DNA from: Corynebacterium aurimucosum ATCC 700975
GTDB lineage: Bacteria > Actinomycetota > Actinomycetes > Mycobacteriales > Mycobacteriaceae
Assembly: GCF_007672725.1 (NCBI RefSeq)
Contig: NZ_VDTC01000002.1
Span: 372,001 to 436,000 of the forward strand
Length of the DNA: 64,000 nucleotides
Direction of reading: 5' to 3'
The notes under the pieces were generated by a model, which was given only the letters and a program-made list of their open reading frames with translations, was not told where the DNA came from and did no database searches. The position numbers and the translations under genes were made by a program. Position 1 is the stretch's first letter. Each line of letters opens with the position of its first letter. Positions 9,615-17,329 of the stretch are shown here, piece after piece.

Positions 9615-9790
9615 TTCCTATGCGCCTACTTCGCCCGCCAAGACGGCGAATCATTCATTCACCTTCTTGATGACGCGGGCAAAAGCTCTGACCCAAGGGG
9701 CGGGCCTAGCGTTCGACGATGACCCATTCCTGTAGAGCCATCTCCGCTCGGCCCCCGGTTTTAGGAGGGGCCAGACGCGGCGCTTAAATC
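9615..9790 (-). promoter_or_regulatory. Candidate c-di-AMP (ydaO-type) riboswitch in the nlpC leader
   Basis: Read on the minus strand, the leader has a closing P1 helix GCGCC (9783-9779) with GGCGC (9626-9622). GGCCCC (9772-9767) can pair with GGGGCC (9755-9750). There is a GAGC/GCTC hairpin (9749-9735) flanked by AACCGGGGG and CAGGAATGGG, which resemble the conserved GGGGACC...GGGUGAAU core. A TTCGCC/GGCGAA hairpin and GTAGGCGC lie at the 3' end, just before the GGAG of nlpC. ydaO-type riboswitches are known upstream of actinobacterial NlpC/P60 and Rpf genes, and I recall one controlling a cell-wall peptidase in C. glutamicum. The assignment rests on hand folding and synteny, not a covariance search. 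Confidence 0.55.
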
Positions 9791-10410
9791 TTCAGTTCGT
9801 ATTGAGCACCGGTGATGTGTACACCGTGTCGGTAACTCAATGTCTCGAATAGGTTACGAAATCATCACAAGCGATGTCGAGTCAGAAACGCAAAACCGGC
9901 TTCGTTACCGTCCTGTTATCAAACGGAAACCTAAAAGACATCCCCCGCGCAGCCCCGACTCCAATACACACTACCCGCCAGAAGATACGGGCAACAACCT
10001 GCCACAACAGGGTCGCCAGCCAACGCGAGACCGCTAGACCAATAGCGCATGACCGGAATCAGAATCCGCCATAAAATTAGTGATGTAACCTTCGTCACAC
10101 ACCGGTAATGCCGGGCATCAAATGCCCCAACCTACCCACAGTGCACTCCTAAAACACCACCAAAGAATCAAGAAATGCTGTGGATTTTTAGCAGATTCCT
10201 CCACCGACCCCCAGTACTATTCCTCACCCCACCAGAGATCAGCCACCTTGCGTGACATTAAGGAGCAAAGTTGACTCACCGTTAACGGAAAGTTAACTGC
10301 AGCCGCTCTACCCAACCATGGCAGAGCCATGAAGCGCTTATCCGAGTCAGGGCCCACCAGTGCGCCCTGAAGTCCGCCACAGCGCTACGAAGCGGATACA
10401 GAAACGCTGA
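9791..10410. other. Non-coding spacer between the nlpC leader and the qcrB terminator
   Basis: No credible gene is seen; short open frames here lack ribosome sites and codon bias. It must hold the nlpC promoter, but no convincing -10/-35 pair stands out; minus-strand TAACCT near 9850-9860 is possible. It contains GGGCAT-CAA-ATGCCC (10113-10127), a small perfect hairpin. It also holds a plus-strand TTGACT (10271-10276) followed after 16 nt by TTAACT, within the repeated GTTAAC-GGAAA-GTTAAC (10281-10297). Confidence 0.5.
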
Positions 10411-10453
10411 GAGCCCGTGCTCCTTTCCTCGTATTGGGAAGGAACACGGGCTC
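10411..10453 (-). terminator. Terminator of the ctaE-qcrCAB operon
   Basis: GAGCCCGTG (10411-10419) pairs with CACGGGCTC (10445-10453), extended inward by TCCTTTCC with GGAAGGA (one bulge), 30 nt past the qcrB stop. It is a strong stem and could act on both strands. Confidence 0.75.
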
Positions 10454-10482
10454 TTGTGAGCGTGTTTCAGCGAGTGAAGGCG

Positions 10483-12105
10483 CTAGATGCGGCCGTTCTC
10501 CTCGTCTTCGCGGCGATTAGCCTCGTTGAGCTGACGGAACATCTCCGCTTCCTCAGCGTGGTTCTCGTGGCGAATCTCATTGACGCGGGAGACGATGGAC
10601 GGGTCATCGGAAGAGAAGATGCCCTGCGTCTCGGAGTCAGCCAGACCAAGCTGGTTGAGCTGCTTCGGAACCGCGGCACCGGAGTACTCGAGCGGAATCG
10701 GGTGGCCATGGTCATCCACCGGGCCAAGCGGCTGGTGGACCTCAATGAAGGCACCATTCGGCAGCTGCTTAATAACGCCAGTCTCAATACCGTGCTCCAG
10801 GACCTCACGGTCGGAGCGCTGCAGACCAACGCAGATGCGGTAGGTCATGAAGTAAGCGATCGGCGGCAGGACGATGAGGCCGATACGGCCAACCCAGGTC
10901 ATCGCGTTCAGGGAGATCTGGAAGAAGTGAGCCACGTGGTCGTTACCACCGGACAGCGTCACCAGAAGGAAGAACGTGATGGCAGCCGCGCCGATAGCGG
11001 AGCGAACCGGGACATCGCGCGGGCGCTGCAAGAGATTGTGGTGGGCGTCGTCACCAGTCAGCTTCTTTTCGATGAACGGGTAAGCAAACAGCAACACAAC
11101 CATCAAGCCACAGAGCAGTGCAACCCAGAAGGCGGACGGAATCGTGTAGTTGCCGATGTAAAGCTCCCATGCCGGCATGACACGAGCAACACCGTCAGTC
11201 CACAGCATGTAAATATCCGGCTGGGAACCAGCGGAAACCTGAGACGGGTTGTACGGGCCAAGGTTCCAGATGGAGTTAATCGTCATCAGACCGGAGATGA
11301 GTGCCAGCACGCCGGCAACCATCATGCCCATGCCAATGGCCTTGGTGGCGAAGACCGGCATAATGCGGACGCCAACAACATTGTTCTCAGCGCGGCCCGG
11401 TCCAGGGAACTGGGTGTGCTTCTGGAACCAGACCATGATGAGGTGAGCTGCAATCAGGCCCAGAATGATGCCCGGGATAACCAGCACGTGCAGGATGTAG
11501 AAACGATCCAGCATCAGGTCGGACGGGAAGTCGCCACCGAAGATGGCCCAGTGCAGCCAGGTGCCGATGATCGGCAGGCCCAGGATAATGGCGGACATGA
11601 TTCGCAGACCGACACCGGAGAGGAGGTCGTCCGGAAGGGAGTAACCGAGGAAGCCCTCGATCATGCCCAAGAGAATCAAGGCGCAACCGATAATCCAGTT
11701 AGCCTCACGCGGGCGACGGAACGCACCGGTGAAGAAGATGCGAAGCATGTGGGCAATCATGGACATCATGAACATGAGTGCTGCCCAGTGGTGCATCTGG
11801 CGCACGAACAGACCACCGCGGACCTCGAAGGAGAGGTCAAGCGCAGTTGCATAGGCGCGCGACATCTCCACACCGTTGAGCGGGGTGTAAGCGCCGTCGT
11901 AAATGACCTTCGTAATGGAAGGGTCGAAGAACAGCGCCAAGTAGATGCCGGTCAACACCAAGATGATGAAGCTGTACAGTGCCATCTCACCGAGCATGAA
12001 GGACCAGTGAGTGGGAAAGACTTTGTTGAGCTGGGTACGCAGGACGCCAGCAGCGGAGTACCGCTCGTCCATGTTGTTACCCATCTGTGCAAGTTTGTTA
12101 CTCAT
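10483..12105 (-). CDS. qcrB: Cytochrome bc1 complex, cytochrome b subunit
   Basis: This 540-aa diheme cytochrome b of the menaquinol:cytochrome c reductase carries heme and quinol sites in the membrane. The first heme helix contains [25 protein letters not shown] (H pairs 14 residues apart). The PEWY-type Qo motif is not obvious as PEWY; the segment MPAWELYIG (about residue 312) takes its place. The protein is much longer than mitochondrial cytochrome b because of an actinobacterial C-terminal extension of about 120 charged residues. ATG overlaps the qcrA stop by one base (TAATG), so translation is coupled. It is the last gene of ctaE-qcrC-qcrA-qcrB. Confidence 0.96.
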   Translation of the reverse strand: MSNKLAQMGNNMDERYSAAGVLRTQLNKVFPTHWSFMLGEMALYSFIILVLTGIYLALFFDPSITKVIYDGAYTPLNGVEMSRAYATALDLSFEVRGGLFVRQMHHWAALMFMMSMIAHMLRIFFTGAFRRPREANWIIGCALILLGMIEGFLGYSLPDDLLSGVGLRIMSAIILGLPIIGTWLHWAIFGGDFPSDLMLDRFYILHVLVIPGIILGLIAAHLIMVWFQKHTQFPGPGRAENNVVGVRIMPVFATKAIGMGMMVAGVLALISGLMTINSIWNLGPYNPSQVSAGSQPDIYMLWTDGVARVMPAWELYIGNYTIPSAFWVALLCGLMVVLLFAYPFIEKKLTGDDAHHNLLQRPRDVPVRSAIGAAAITFFLLVTLSGGNDHVAHFFQISLNAMTWVGRIGLIVLPPIAYFMTYRICVGLQRSDREVLEHGIETGVIKQLPNGAFIEVHQPLGPVDDHGHPIPLEYSGAAVPKQLNQLGLADSETQGIFSSDDPSIVSRVNEIRHENHAEEAEMFRQLNEANRREDEENGRI

Positions 12106-13325
12106 TATGACTTACGCTCCCAGAATGCAGGTCCGACGGGCTCGATGAAGTTGCCCTTAGCAATGAGGTAGCCCTCTTCGTCCACGTCAATCGGCAGCTG
12201 CGGAAGTGCACGGGCGGCCGGACCGAAGACCGGCTTGCCGTAGTGCAGAGCATCGAACTGCGACTGGTGGCACGGGCAGAGAATGCGGTTGGTCTGAGCC
12301 TCATACAACGAGGTCGGGCAACCAATGTGGGTACAAATCTTGGAGTAGGCGTAGTAATCGCCGTAGTGGAAGTCCTCCTGGCCCTTGCGCTCGATGGCCT
12401 TCTTGGCGTCATCGTTGCGCAGGCGGATGAGCATCACGGCGTTACGGTTGCCATGGATGGAGTGCATGTGGTTCTCGTAGACGTCCTTGTCCTCGGAGTA
12501 CTCAGCACCATCGTTGACATCCTCAGCAGCCAGCGGGAAGACAGTCTCCATGCCGCCGGCGGCAAGGTCCTCCGGGCGTACACGAACCAGGCGGGTAACA
12601 CCGCGGGTGGTGTAGTGAGTGCCGGATTCACCTTCGTGCTTCTCGGCGATAGTACCGGTGTCGCGAGCAAGGTAGAGCTTGACGCCCTTTTCATGCATGG
12701 TCCAACCGGAGGTCCACAACGTGCCGTCGCCGGCATAGTTCAGATCGTGGCGCTTCTTCCACGGGTTATTGATGGCGCCACCCAGCGGCGCAATAACCGT
12801 CAGGCCGAACAGAACGCCGGCGCCGCCGAGCAGACCCTTGATGGTGGAACGACGACCCAGAGTCGACGTGTTCCAAGAATCATTAAGCAGCGCGGTCAGC
12901 GTGCGGCGGTCAACCTCTTCGGAAGGACCGTCGTGGCGACGCTGAACTGAGATCTCCTCCGGGAGAATCTTCTTGACGTACTGAACAATGGCGAAGCCCA
13001 GGCCCAGAATGCACAGGCCGGAAGTCAGGCCCAGCAGCGGGGTGTAGAGCGTGTGCCACCATAGGCCGTCCTCCCCCAGCATCTTGTACTGCCACGGCCA
13101 GAAGAGATAAACGCCAAGGAAGGCGATGCCCATCAGTACAGAAATGAACAGCCAGAAGGTGACATTGCCGGCGGCGCGCTTCTCAGCGGGGTCACCCTCG
13201 ACCGGGAAGCGTTCCTTGCGGAATGCGACGGTGACGTCGTCAAGCTCGGTGCCGAGCGCTGCGAGCTCGTCGTTGCTCATAGCATCGAGCTCTTTGCGAG
13301 AGTAATTCTTCTTTACGTTGCTCAT
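12105..13325 (-). CDS. qcrA: Cytochrome bc1 complex, Rieske iron-sulfur subunit
   Basis: This 406-aa Rieske protein moves electrons from menaquinol to the diheme cytochrome c. The 2Fe-2S ligands are in [13 protein letters not shown] (about residue 333) and [10 protein letters not shown] (about residue 352). The N-terminal half has three membrane helices instead of one, the known actinobacterial architecture. The start is ATG 13325 ([16 protein letters not shown]), which overlaps the qcrC stop as ATGA; an upstream in-frame extension would run back into qcrC. The disulfide cysteines are the C of CTHIGC+4 and of CPC, as usual. Confidence 0.95.
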   Translation of the reverse strand: MSNVKKNYSRKELDAMSNDELAALGTELDDVTVAFRKERFPVEGDPAEKRAAGNVTFWLFISVLMGIAFLGVYLFWPWQYKMLGEDGLWWHTLYTPLLGLTSGLCILGLGFAIVQYVKKILPEEISVQRRHDGPSEEVDRRTLTALLNDSWNTSTLGRRSTIKGLLGGAGVLFGLTVIAPLGGAINNPWKKRHDLNYAGDGTLWTSGWTMHEKGVKLYLARDTGTIAEKHEGESGTHYTTRGVTRLVRVRPEDLAAGGMETVFPLAAEDVNDGAEYSEDKDVYENHMHSIHGNRNAVMLIRLRNDDAKKAIERKGQEDFHYGDYYAYSKICTHIGCPTSLYEAQTNRILCPCHQSQFDALHYGKPVFGPAARALPQLPIDVDEEGYLIAKGNFIEPVGPAFWERKS

Positions 13326-14209
13326 GAGCGAGATCCAATCCACATAGCGGCAACGCACAGAAGGCTGATGCCGATGATCCACATTGCCAGGCCCTCAGCC
13401 ACTGGGCCGAGACCGCCGAGCGACCAGCCGACTGGCGACGGGGTTTCCTTTGCAGACTTGAGGTAGGCGATGATGTCCTTCTTCTCGTCTGCGGTCAGCT
13501 GACGGTCAGAGAACTTCGGCATGTTCTGCGGGCCGGTCAGCATTGCCTGGTAGATCTCCTGCTCGTTGGCCGGAGCCAGCGGCGGGGCAAACTTACCGGA
13601 GGACAGCGCGCCGCCCTTGCCGGTGAAGTTGTGGCAGGACGCGCAGTTCATGCGGAAGAGCTCAGAACCCTTAGCTACGTCTTCTGCCTGAATCTGCCCG
13701 TTGTAGTTAGCGCCGCGCAGAGATTCCTGCGCAACGGAGCCGTCCTCGTTGTAGACGATATCGGCACCGCCACCGTTGGCAGCAACATAAGCGGCAAGCG
13801 CCAGGGTTTGCTGCTCGGTGTAGCGCGGGGTCTTGCGCTCAGCCTGAGCGTCGTTAGACATCATCGGCATGCGGCCGGAGTGAACCTGGAAGTACACGGA
13901 GCCGGCGCCAATGCCAACGAGGGACGGGCCGCGGTCCTGGATGCCCTGCAGGTTAGCGCCGTGGCAGGTAATACAAGCGACTTCGTAGATGTCCTTGCCC
14001 TCTTGAACGAGTGCCTGGTCATCCTTTGCGGCTGTAGCCACCTGCGCGTCAGGGGTCAAGGCAGAAGCCAAGACGCCAGCGCCGGTAAGGCCGATGCTCA
14101 GCGCAAAGACGCCAGCCAGCGTGCGCTTCGCCTTGCGGCGACGGCGGGTCTTCTTAGCCGCGGCAGTGGTGTCTTCCACTGCGGCGGGCTGCTGGATGTT
14201 ATCCATCAT
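13322..14209 (-). CDS. qcrC: Cytochrome bc1 complex, diheme cytochrome c subunit
   Basis: This 295-aa protein has two class I cytochrome c domains, [11 protein letters not shown] (about residue 78) and [12 protein letters not shown] (about residue 178). It is anchored by an N-terminal helix (about residues 28-50) and a C-terminal helix near the end. The diheme subunit replaces soluble cytochrome c in actinobacterial bcc-aa3 supercomplexes. Two adjacent ATG codons (14209 and 14206) are possible; AAAGGA lies only 2-3 nt from the first, so the second is better spaced. A basic run [11 protein letters not shown] precedes the first helix, keeping the N-terminus inside. Confidence 0.95.
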   Translation of the reverse strand: MMDNIQQPAAVEDTTAAAKKTRRRRKAKRTLAGVFALSIGLTGAGVLASALTPDAQVATAAKDDQALVQEGKDIYEVACITCHGANLQGIQDRGPSLVGIGAGSVYFQVHSGRMPMMSNDAQAERKTPRYTEQQTLALAAYVAANGGGADIVYNEDGSVAQESLRGANYNGQIQAEDVAKGSELFRMNCASCHNFTGKGGALSSGKFAPPLAPANEQEIYQAMLTGPQNMPKFSDRQLTADEKKDIIAYLKSAKETPSPVGWSLGGLGPVAEGLAMWIIGISLLCVAAMWIGSRS

Positions 14210-14246
14210 TTTCCTTTAGATAACTCGTACATGGAAATGAATGGCT

Positions 14247-14280
14247 GTAGGCCGGTTGCTCCCCGGCGACTACGGCCTAC
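14247..14280 (-). repeat. Inverted repeat in the ctaE-qcrC gap
   Basis: GTAGGCCG (14247-14254) and CGGCCTAC (14273-14280) are perfect 8-nt arms around an 18-nt loop holding a nested GCCGG/CCGGC pair. The repeat begins at the ctaE stop codon. A partial terminator or processing hairpin is an inference. Confidence 0.5.
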
Positions 14281-14888
14281 TGAACTAGGTAGATGACTAC
14301 GAACACGCCGATCCACACAACGTCAACGAAGTGCCAGTAGTAGGACACTGCCATTGCCGCGGTGGCCTGTGCAGGCGTGAACTTGGAGCGGGCGATGCGC
14401 GCCAAGATGATTCCGAAGGAAATCAGACCCGCAGTCACGTGAGCCGCGTGGAAGCCGGTCAGAATGTAGAAGACCGAACCGAACACGCTGGACTGAACAG
14501 TGACACCAGCCATGATCAACTCTGTCCACTCGAACGCCATGATGCCTAGGAAGACAACACCCAACGCGATGGTCACCGAGTACCAGAGTCGGAGCTTGTA
14601 TACGTCACCCCTTTCTGCTGCAAACACGCCGAACTGAGAGGTCACGGAGGAAAGAACCAGGACTGTCGTAATGATGAAGCCCATCGGCACGTTGATGTGC
14701 GCGGTGTGCTCAGCCCAGTCACCCTCCTGGCCGTTCGCACGCGAGGTGAACCACATCGCGAACAGTCCAGCAAAGAACATCAATTCCTGAGACAGGAACA
14801 CGATGGTGCCAACGCTGACCATGTTGGGTCGGTTCAGCGCGGCAACACGTGGTGCTGCCATACCTTGGTTAGAAACTACGCTCGTCAC
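14277..14888 (-). CDS. ctaE: Cytochrome aa3 oxidase subunit III
   Basis: This 203-aa integral membrane protein of the terminal oxidase has five hydrophobic helices. It shows LSQELMFFAGLFAMWF with the conserved Glu, LTGFHAAHVTAGLISFG, and ends YYWHFVDVVWIGVFVVIYL, the subunit III signature. The GTG at 14888 gives VTSVVSNQGMAAPRV, which agrees with the C. glutamicum N-terminus as I remember it. CATACT 7 nt upstream supports a leaderless start and argues against the 36-residue upstream extension. First gene of ctaE-qcrCAB; the catalytic subunit ctaD is not in the window. Confidence 0.93.
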   Translation of the reverse strand: MTSVVSNQGMAAPRVAALNRPNMVSVGTIVFLSQELMFFAGLFAMWFTSRANGQEGDWAEHTAHINVPMGFIITTVLVLSSVTSQFGVFAAERGDVYKLRLWYSVTIALGVVFLGIMAFEWTELIMAGVTVQSSVFGSVFYILTGFHAAHVTAGLISFGIILARIARSKFTPAQATAAMAVSYYWHFVDVVWIGVFVVIYLVQ

Positions 14889-14895
14889 GCATAAC

Positions 14896-14901
14896 AGTAT
14901 G
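14896..14901 (-). promoter_or_regulatory. -10 hexamer of ctaE-qcrCAB (leaderless)
   Basis: CATACT on the minus strand ends 7 nt before GTG 14888, with no Shine-Dalgarno. Confidence 0.55.
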
Positions 14902-15014
14902 GCTGGTCTAGCCGCATAAGTCATCTCATTTCCCCCCGATTTTTTTGAGGCCAGAGCATAGACCTTCACTATCTTCAGCGCGTCCGGAGTCCCCAAATCA
15001 TTCAGGAAATAGTT

Positions 15015-15043
15015 GGGAACTTTTCACCGCGCTTTACGACGCC
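15015..15043 (+). repeat. Direct repeat copy 1 in the ctaE-ctaF spacer
   Basis: A 29-nt unit beginning GGGAACTTTT and ending CGACGCC matches the unit at 15328-15356 at 23 of 29 positions without gaps. The 556-nt spacer 14889-15444 otherwise holds no gene that I can support. Confidence 0.6.
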
Positions 15044-15221
15044 CCATCCCTGCAGGTAGTGCAACGTGCTAACGAAGACGGCAAGCATTCAAAACACGTC
15101 AACTACCCGAAGCCCGTCCGCCAGAGCTACTTCCCCATGACGTGCCCCAATGAGATAAATCACACCCCCATTCGCCCGCGTAAGTGCAGGACTGCAACTT
15201 TCGGATGACCCCCGTAAAAAC

Positions 15222-15235
15222 GCACGTTAACGTGC
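15222..15235. repeat. Perfect 14-bp palindrome GCACGTTAACGTGC
   Basis: It lies in the ctaE-ctaF spacer, about 330 bp upstream of ctaE. Operator-like by symmetry only; a handful of 14-bp palindromes are expected by chance in 64 kb. Confidence 0.35.
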
Positions 15236-15327
15236 TGGAATTCCTACGGCCGACCTGCTCCCAGCCATCCTGGTGCCCCAACCCCTCCCCCAGCCCGCCG
15301 ACCTACACGAAGTTTTTTGGGGCCTCC

Positions 15328-15356
15328 GGGAACTTTTTGCAACGCTTCGCGACGCC
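15328..15356 (+). repeat. Direct repeat copy 2 in the ctaE-ctaF spacer
   Basis: Ungapped partner of 15015-15043 (23/29 identical). It is preceded by ACGAAGTTTTTTGGGG, so the copy sits in a larger GAAGTT...AACTTT arrangement that recalls the inverted repeat at 28913-28965. Confidence 0.6.
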
Positions 15357-15371
15357 TTGAAGATCGACAAG

Positions 15372-15398
15372 GCCCCCGCCACGTTGCGTGGCAGGGGC
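15372..15398 (-). terminator. Terminator hairpin after ctaF
   Basis: GCCCC-C-GCCACG (15372-15383), loop TTG, CGTGGC-A-GGGGC (15387-15398). It is a strong, almost perfect stem 47 nt past the ctaF stop. No pronounced T-run on the minus strand. Confidence 0.65.
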
Positions 15399-15444
15399 GT
15401 GAGAAGTCGTGGCGCTAAATCGCGCGGCAGATGTGGCTTTAGCC

Positions 15445-15876
15445 TTAGTGCTTTTCCTTCGGAATACCGTACTGCAGGGACAGGCCGGTAACGGACGTCA
15501 CGAGCAGGACAGCACCCAGAATGATCATCCAGAAGTAGAGGTAGATGATACCAAGACCCAGCACCGCAATGGAGCCGGTCATGCACAGCGGCCAAATGGA
15601 GCTCGGAGAGAAGAAGCCGAGGATACCGGCTCCATCTTCAGTCTCCGCCTCCTCCCAATCTTCCGGCGTAACGTCAACGCGGTTATCGGTGAAGTGGAGG
15701 TAGCCGCCCAGCATGATGCAGAGAAGCATGGCAAGGACCATGCCGACGATGCCGACCCACTCGGTGCCGTATAGGTAGCCATCATCCTTGACGTAGTTAA
15801 CACCAATGATGTAGACGATGAGCGACACGAAGAGGTAGGTCGCAATTGCGTAAAAGACCTTAGATGTTGCACGCAT
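15445..15876 (-). CDS. ctaF: Cytochrome aa3 oxidase subunit IV (actinobacterial)
   Basis: This 143-aa protein starts [20 protein letters not shown] and has four hydrophobic helices with an acidic inter-helix segment [13 protein letters not shown] (about residues 72-85), as in the actinobacterial-specific fourth oxidase subunit. ATG with AAGGAA about 10 nt upstream, 19 nt after the ctaC stop, so ctaC-ctaF form an operon. Confidence 0.93.
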   Translation of the reverse strand: MRATSKVFYAIATYLFVSLIVYIIGVNYVKDDGYLYGTEWVGIVGMVLAMLLCIMLGGYLHFTDNRVDVTPEDWEEAETEDGAGILGFFSPSSIWPLCMTGSIAVLGLGIIYLYFWMIILGAVLLVTSVTGLSLQYGIPKEKH

Positions 15877-15895
15877 TGTGTATCAGTTCCTTTTC

Positions 15896-16975
15896 TTATG
15901 CCGCAGACGAGGTGTCAACGAAGTTGTCGGCATCGCGGGTATCGCGCAGCGAGTTGAACGGAGTAGTGGTAACTGCGTAAGGCTCTTCACCAATGTGCTC
16001 AAGGGCCTCGGCGTTGGTTGCCTGCGGATTCTCCTCACGGAACTTGAGGTACTCGTTAAAGTCCGCGCGGTCAACGGTGCGGATCTCGAAGTTCATCATG
16101 GAGTGGTAGGTACCGCACATCTCAGCACAGCGGCCGACGAAGGCACCCTTTTCCTCAATCTTCTCAACCTGGAAGCGACGCTCCTGGGAGTTCTTCTCCG
16201 GGTGTGCGTAGGCATCGCGCTTAAACAGGAACTCCGGAACCCAGAATGCGTGGGAAACGTCACCGGAGGCAAGACGGAACTCAATCGGAGTGTCTACCGG
16301 GAGAACCAGAACCGGAACCTCTTCGGTGGTACCGACGGTCTCAATCTTGTTGAAGTTGAGGTAGGAAATGTCGCCCATGGACTTACCGTGAATCGGGTTG
16401 GGGTTCGCAGTACCCTCTGGATCCACAGCAGATTCCTCAGCGAGCTTCTGGCGCTCAGTATCGGCGCCATTGTAATTCTCGCCATCAACCTTGTTCTCGG
16501 CGTAACCAAACTTCCAGTTCCACTGGAAGGCAGTCACGTCAACGGTGACCTCAGGGTTCTTATCCAAGGCCGTAACCTTCTGCTGTGCCTGAACGGTGAA
16601 GAAGAACAGGCCCATAATGATAAGGATCGGAATGATGGTCAAAGCCATCTCCAGCGGCACGTTGTACTGCAGCTGCTTCGGGAACTCGCCCTTGCCAGCC
16701 TTCTCAGCCTTCTTCGCGCTCCAACGGAAAATGGCGGTGAGGAAGAGACCCCACATAATAAAGCCGATGATCCATGCAGCAACCCAGACCCAGATCCAGA
16801 AGTTGTACATCGAGTGAGCCTCAGGGGTAACACCCTTCGGCCAACCCATACCTAGGAGATTTTCAACGGCCGTCGGCGCTGCGACGTCACAACCTGCCAG
16901 AGCTAGACCGCCCAGAGCGATAACGCCCGCCAAGCCTGCCTTACGGCCGAGGTTGCGTTGCTTACGCTGTCCCAC
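15896..16975 (-). CDS. ctaC: Cytochrome aa3 oxidase subunit II (lipoprotein, CuA)
   Basis: This 359-aa subunit II brings electrons to the oxidase through CuA. It has a lipoprotein signal with lipobox LALAGC (Cys about residue 29) and two membrane helices (about residues 52-80 and 108-130). The CuA domain contains DVSHAFWVPEFLFKRDAY and GRCAEMCGTYHSMM, where C-x3-C plus His and Met are copper ligands. An insertion of about 30 residues after FGYAENKVDG is typical of corynebacterial subunit II. GTG 16975 is chosen because it places 28 residues before the lipobox; AAAGG lies 10 nt upstream. First gene of ctaC-ctaF, divergent from ltsA. Confidence 0.94.
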   Translation of the reverse strand: MGQRKQRNLGRKAGLAGVIALGGLALAGCDVAAPTAVENLLGMGWPKGVTPEAHSMYNFWIWVWVAAWIIGFIMWGLFLTAIFRWSAKKAEKAGKGEFPKQLQYNVPLEMALTIIPILIIMGLFFFTVQAQQKVTALDKNPEVTVDVTAFQWNWKFGYAENKVDGENYNGADTERQKLAEESAVDPEGTANPNPIHGKSMGDISYLNFNKIETVGTTEEVPVLVLPVDTPIEFRLASGDVSHAFWVPEFLFKRDAYAHPEKNSQERRFQVEKIEEKGAFVGRCAEMCGTYHSMMNFEIRTVDRADFNEYLKFREENPQATNAEALEHIGEEPYAVTTTPFNSLRDTRDADNFVDTSSAA

Positions 16976-17329
16976 GTGTGTTCTGCCTTTCTGTGCACAC
17001 AAACTTCTCGAATACTCACAGAGCATTCCTACCCAATCAGGATAGAGGATCATGCCTGAATTTCAGACCCTTTCGCTGGACTGATCAGGTGTTAGTTCCG
17101 CTCTATAAATAGTGAACGTACGGGATGTTACCGGCCCACCTGCGCAAGGTCACACCAGCTACCCCACCCTCCCCCTTCCGCCTATGACTCAATTCACAAG
17201 GCATACTGCTGTGCATCATCCGAAAGTTCGCACCCTAACGGGGAGCGCGGCGCGGGGTTCGCAGATCGCCCAACTCCAGCCGTAAAGTGTGTCGAGGATA
17301 GACCTTGATATATAAGGAGAAGCAAGTTT
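16976..17329. other. Divergent ctaC-ltsA promoter region
   Basis: No gene is seen. For ltsA, TAAAGT (17283-17288) is a -10 candidate giving a leader of about 34 nt with AAGGAG before ATG. For ctaC, minus-strand TATCCT (near 17045) and TAGGAA (near 17035) are both possible. No clear operator symmetry was found. Confidence 0.4.

Noticed and set aside
10080-10100. CRP/GlxR-type site (GTGA...TCAC)
   Set aside because: The half-sites are separated by 11 nt rather than the 8 nt expected between GTGA and TCAC.
10417-12171. 584-codon open frame antisense to qcrB
   Set aside because: qcrB is unmistakable; the antisense product is His/Asp/Gln-rich nonsense and would begin in the terminator.
14889-14996. 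Longer ctaE start (36 extra residues)
   Set aside because: The extension lies across and upstream of the predicted -10 box and does not resemble subunit III.
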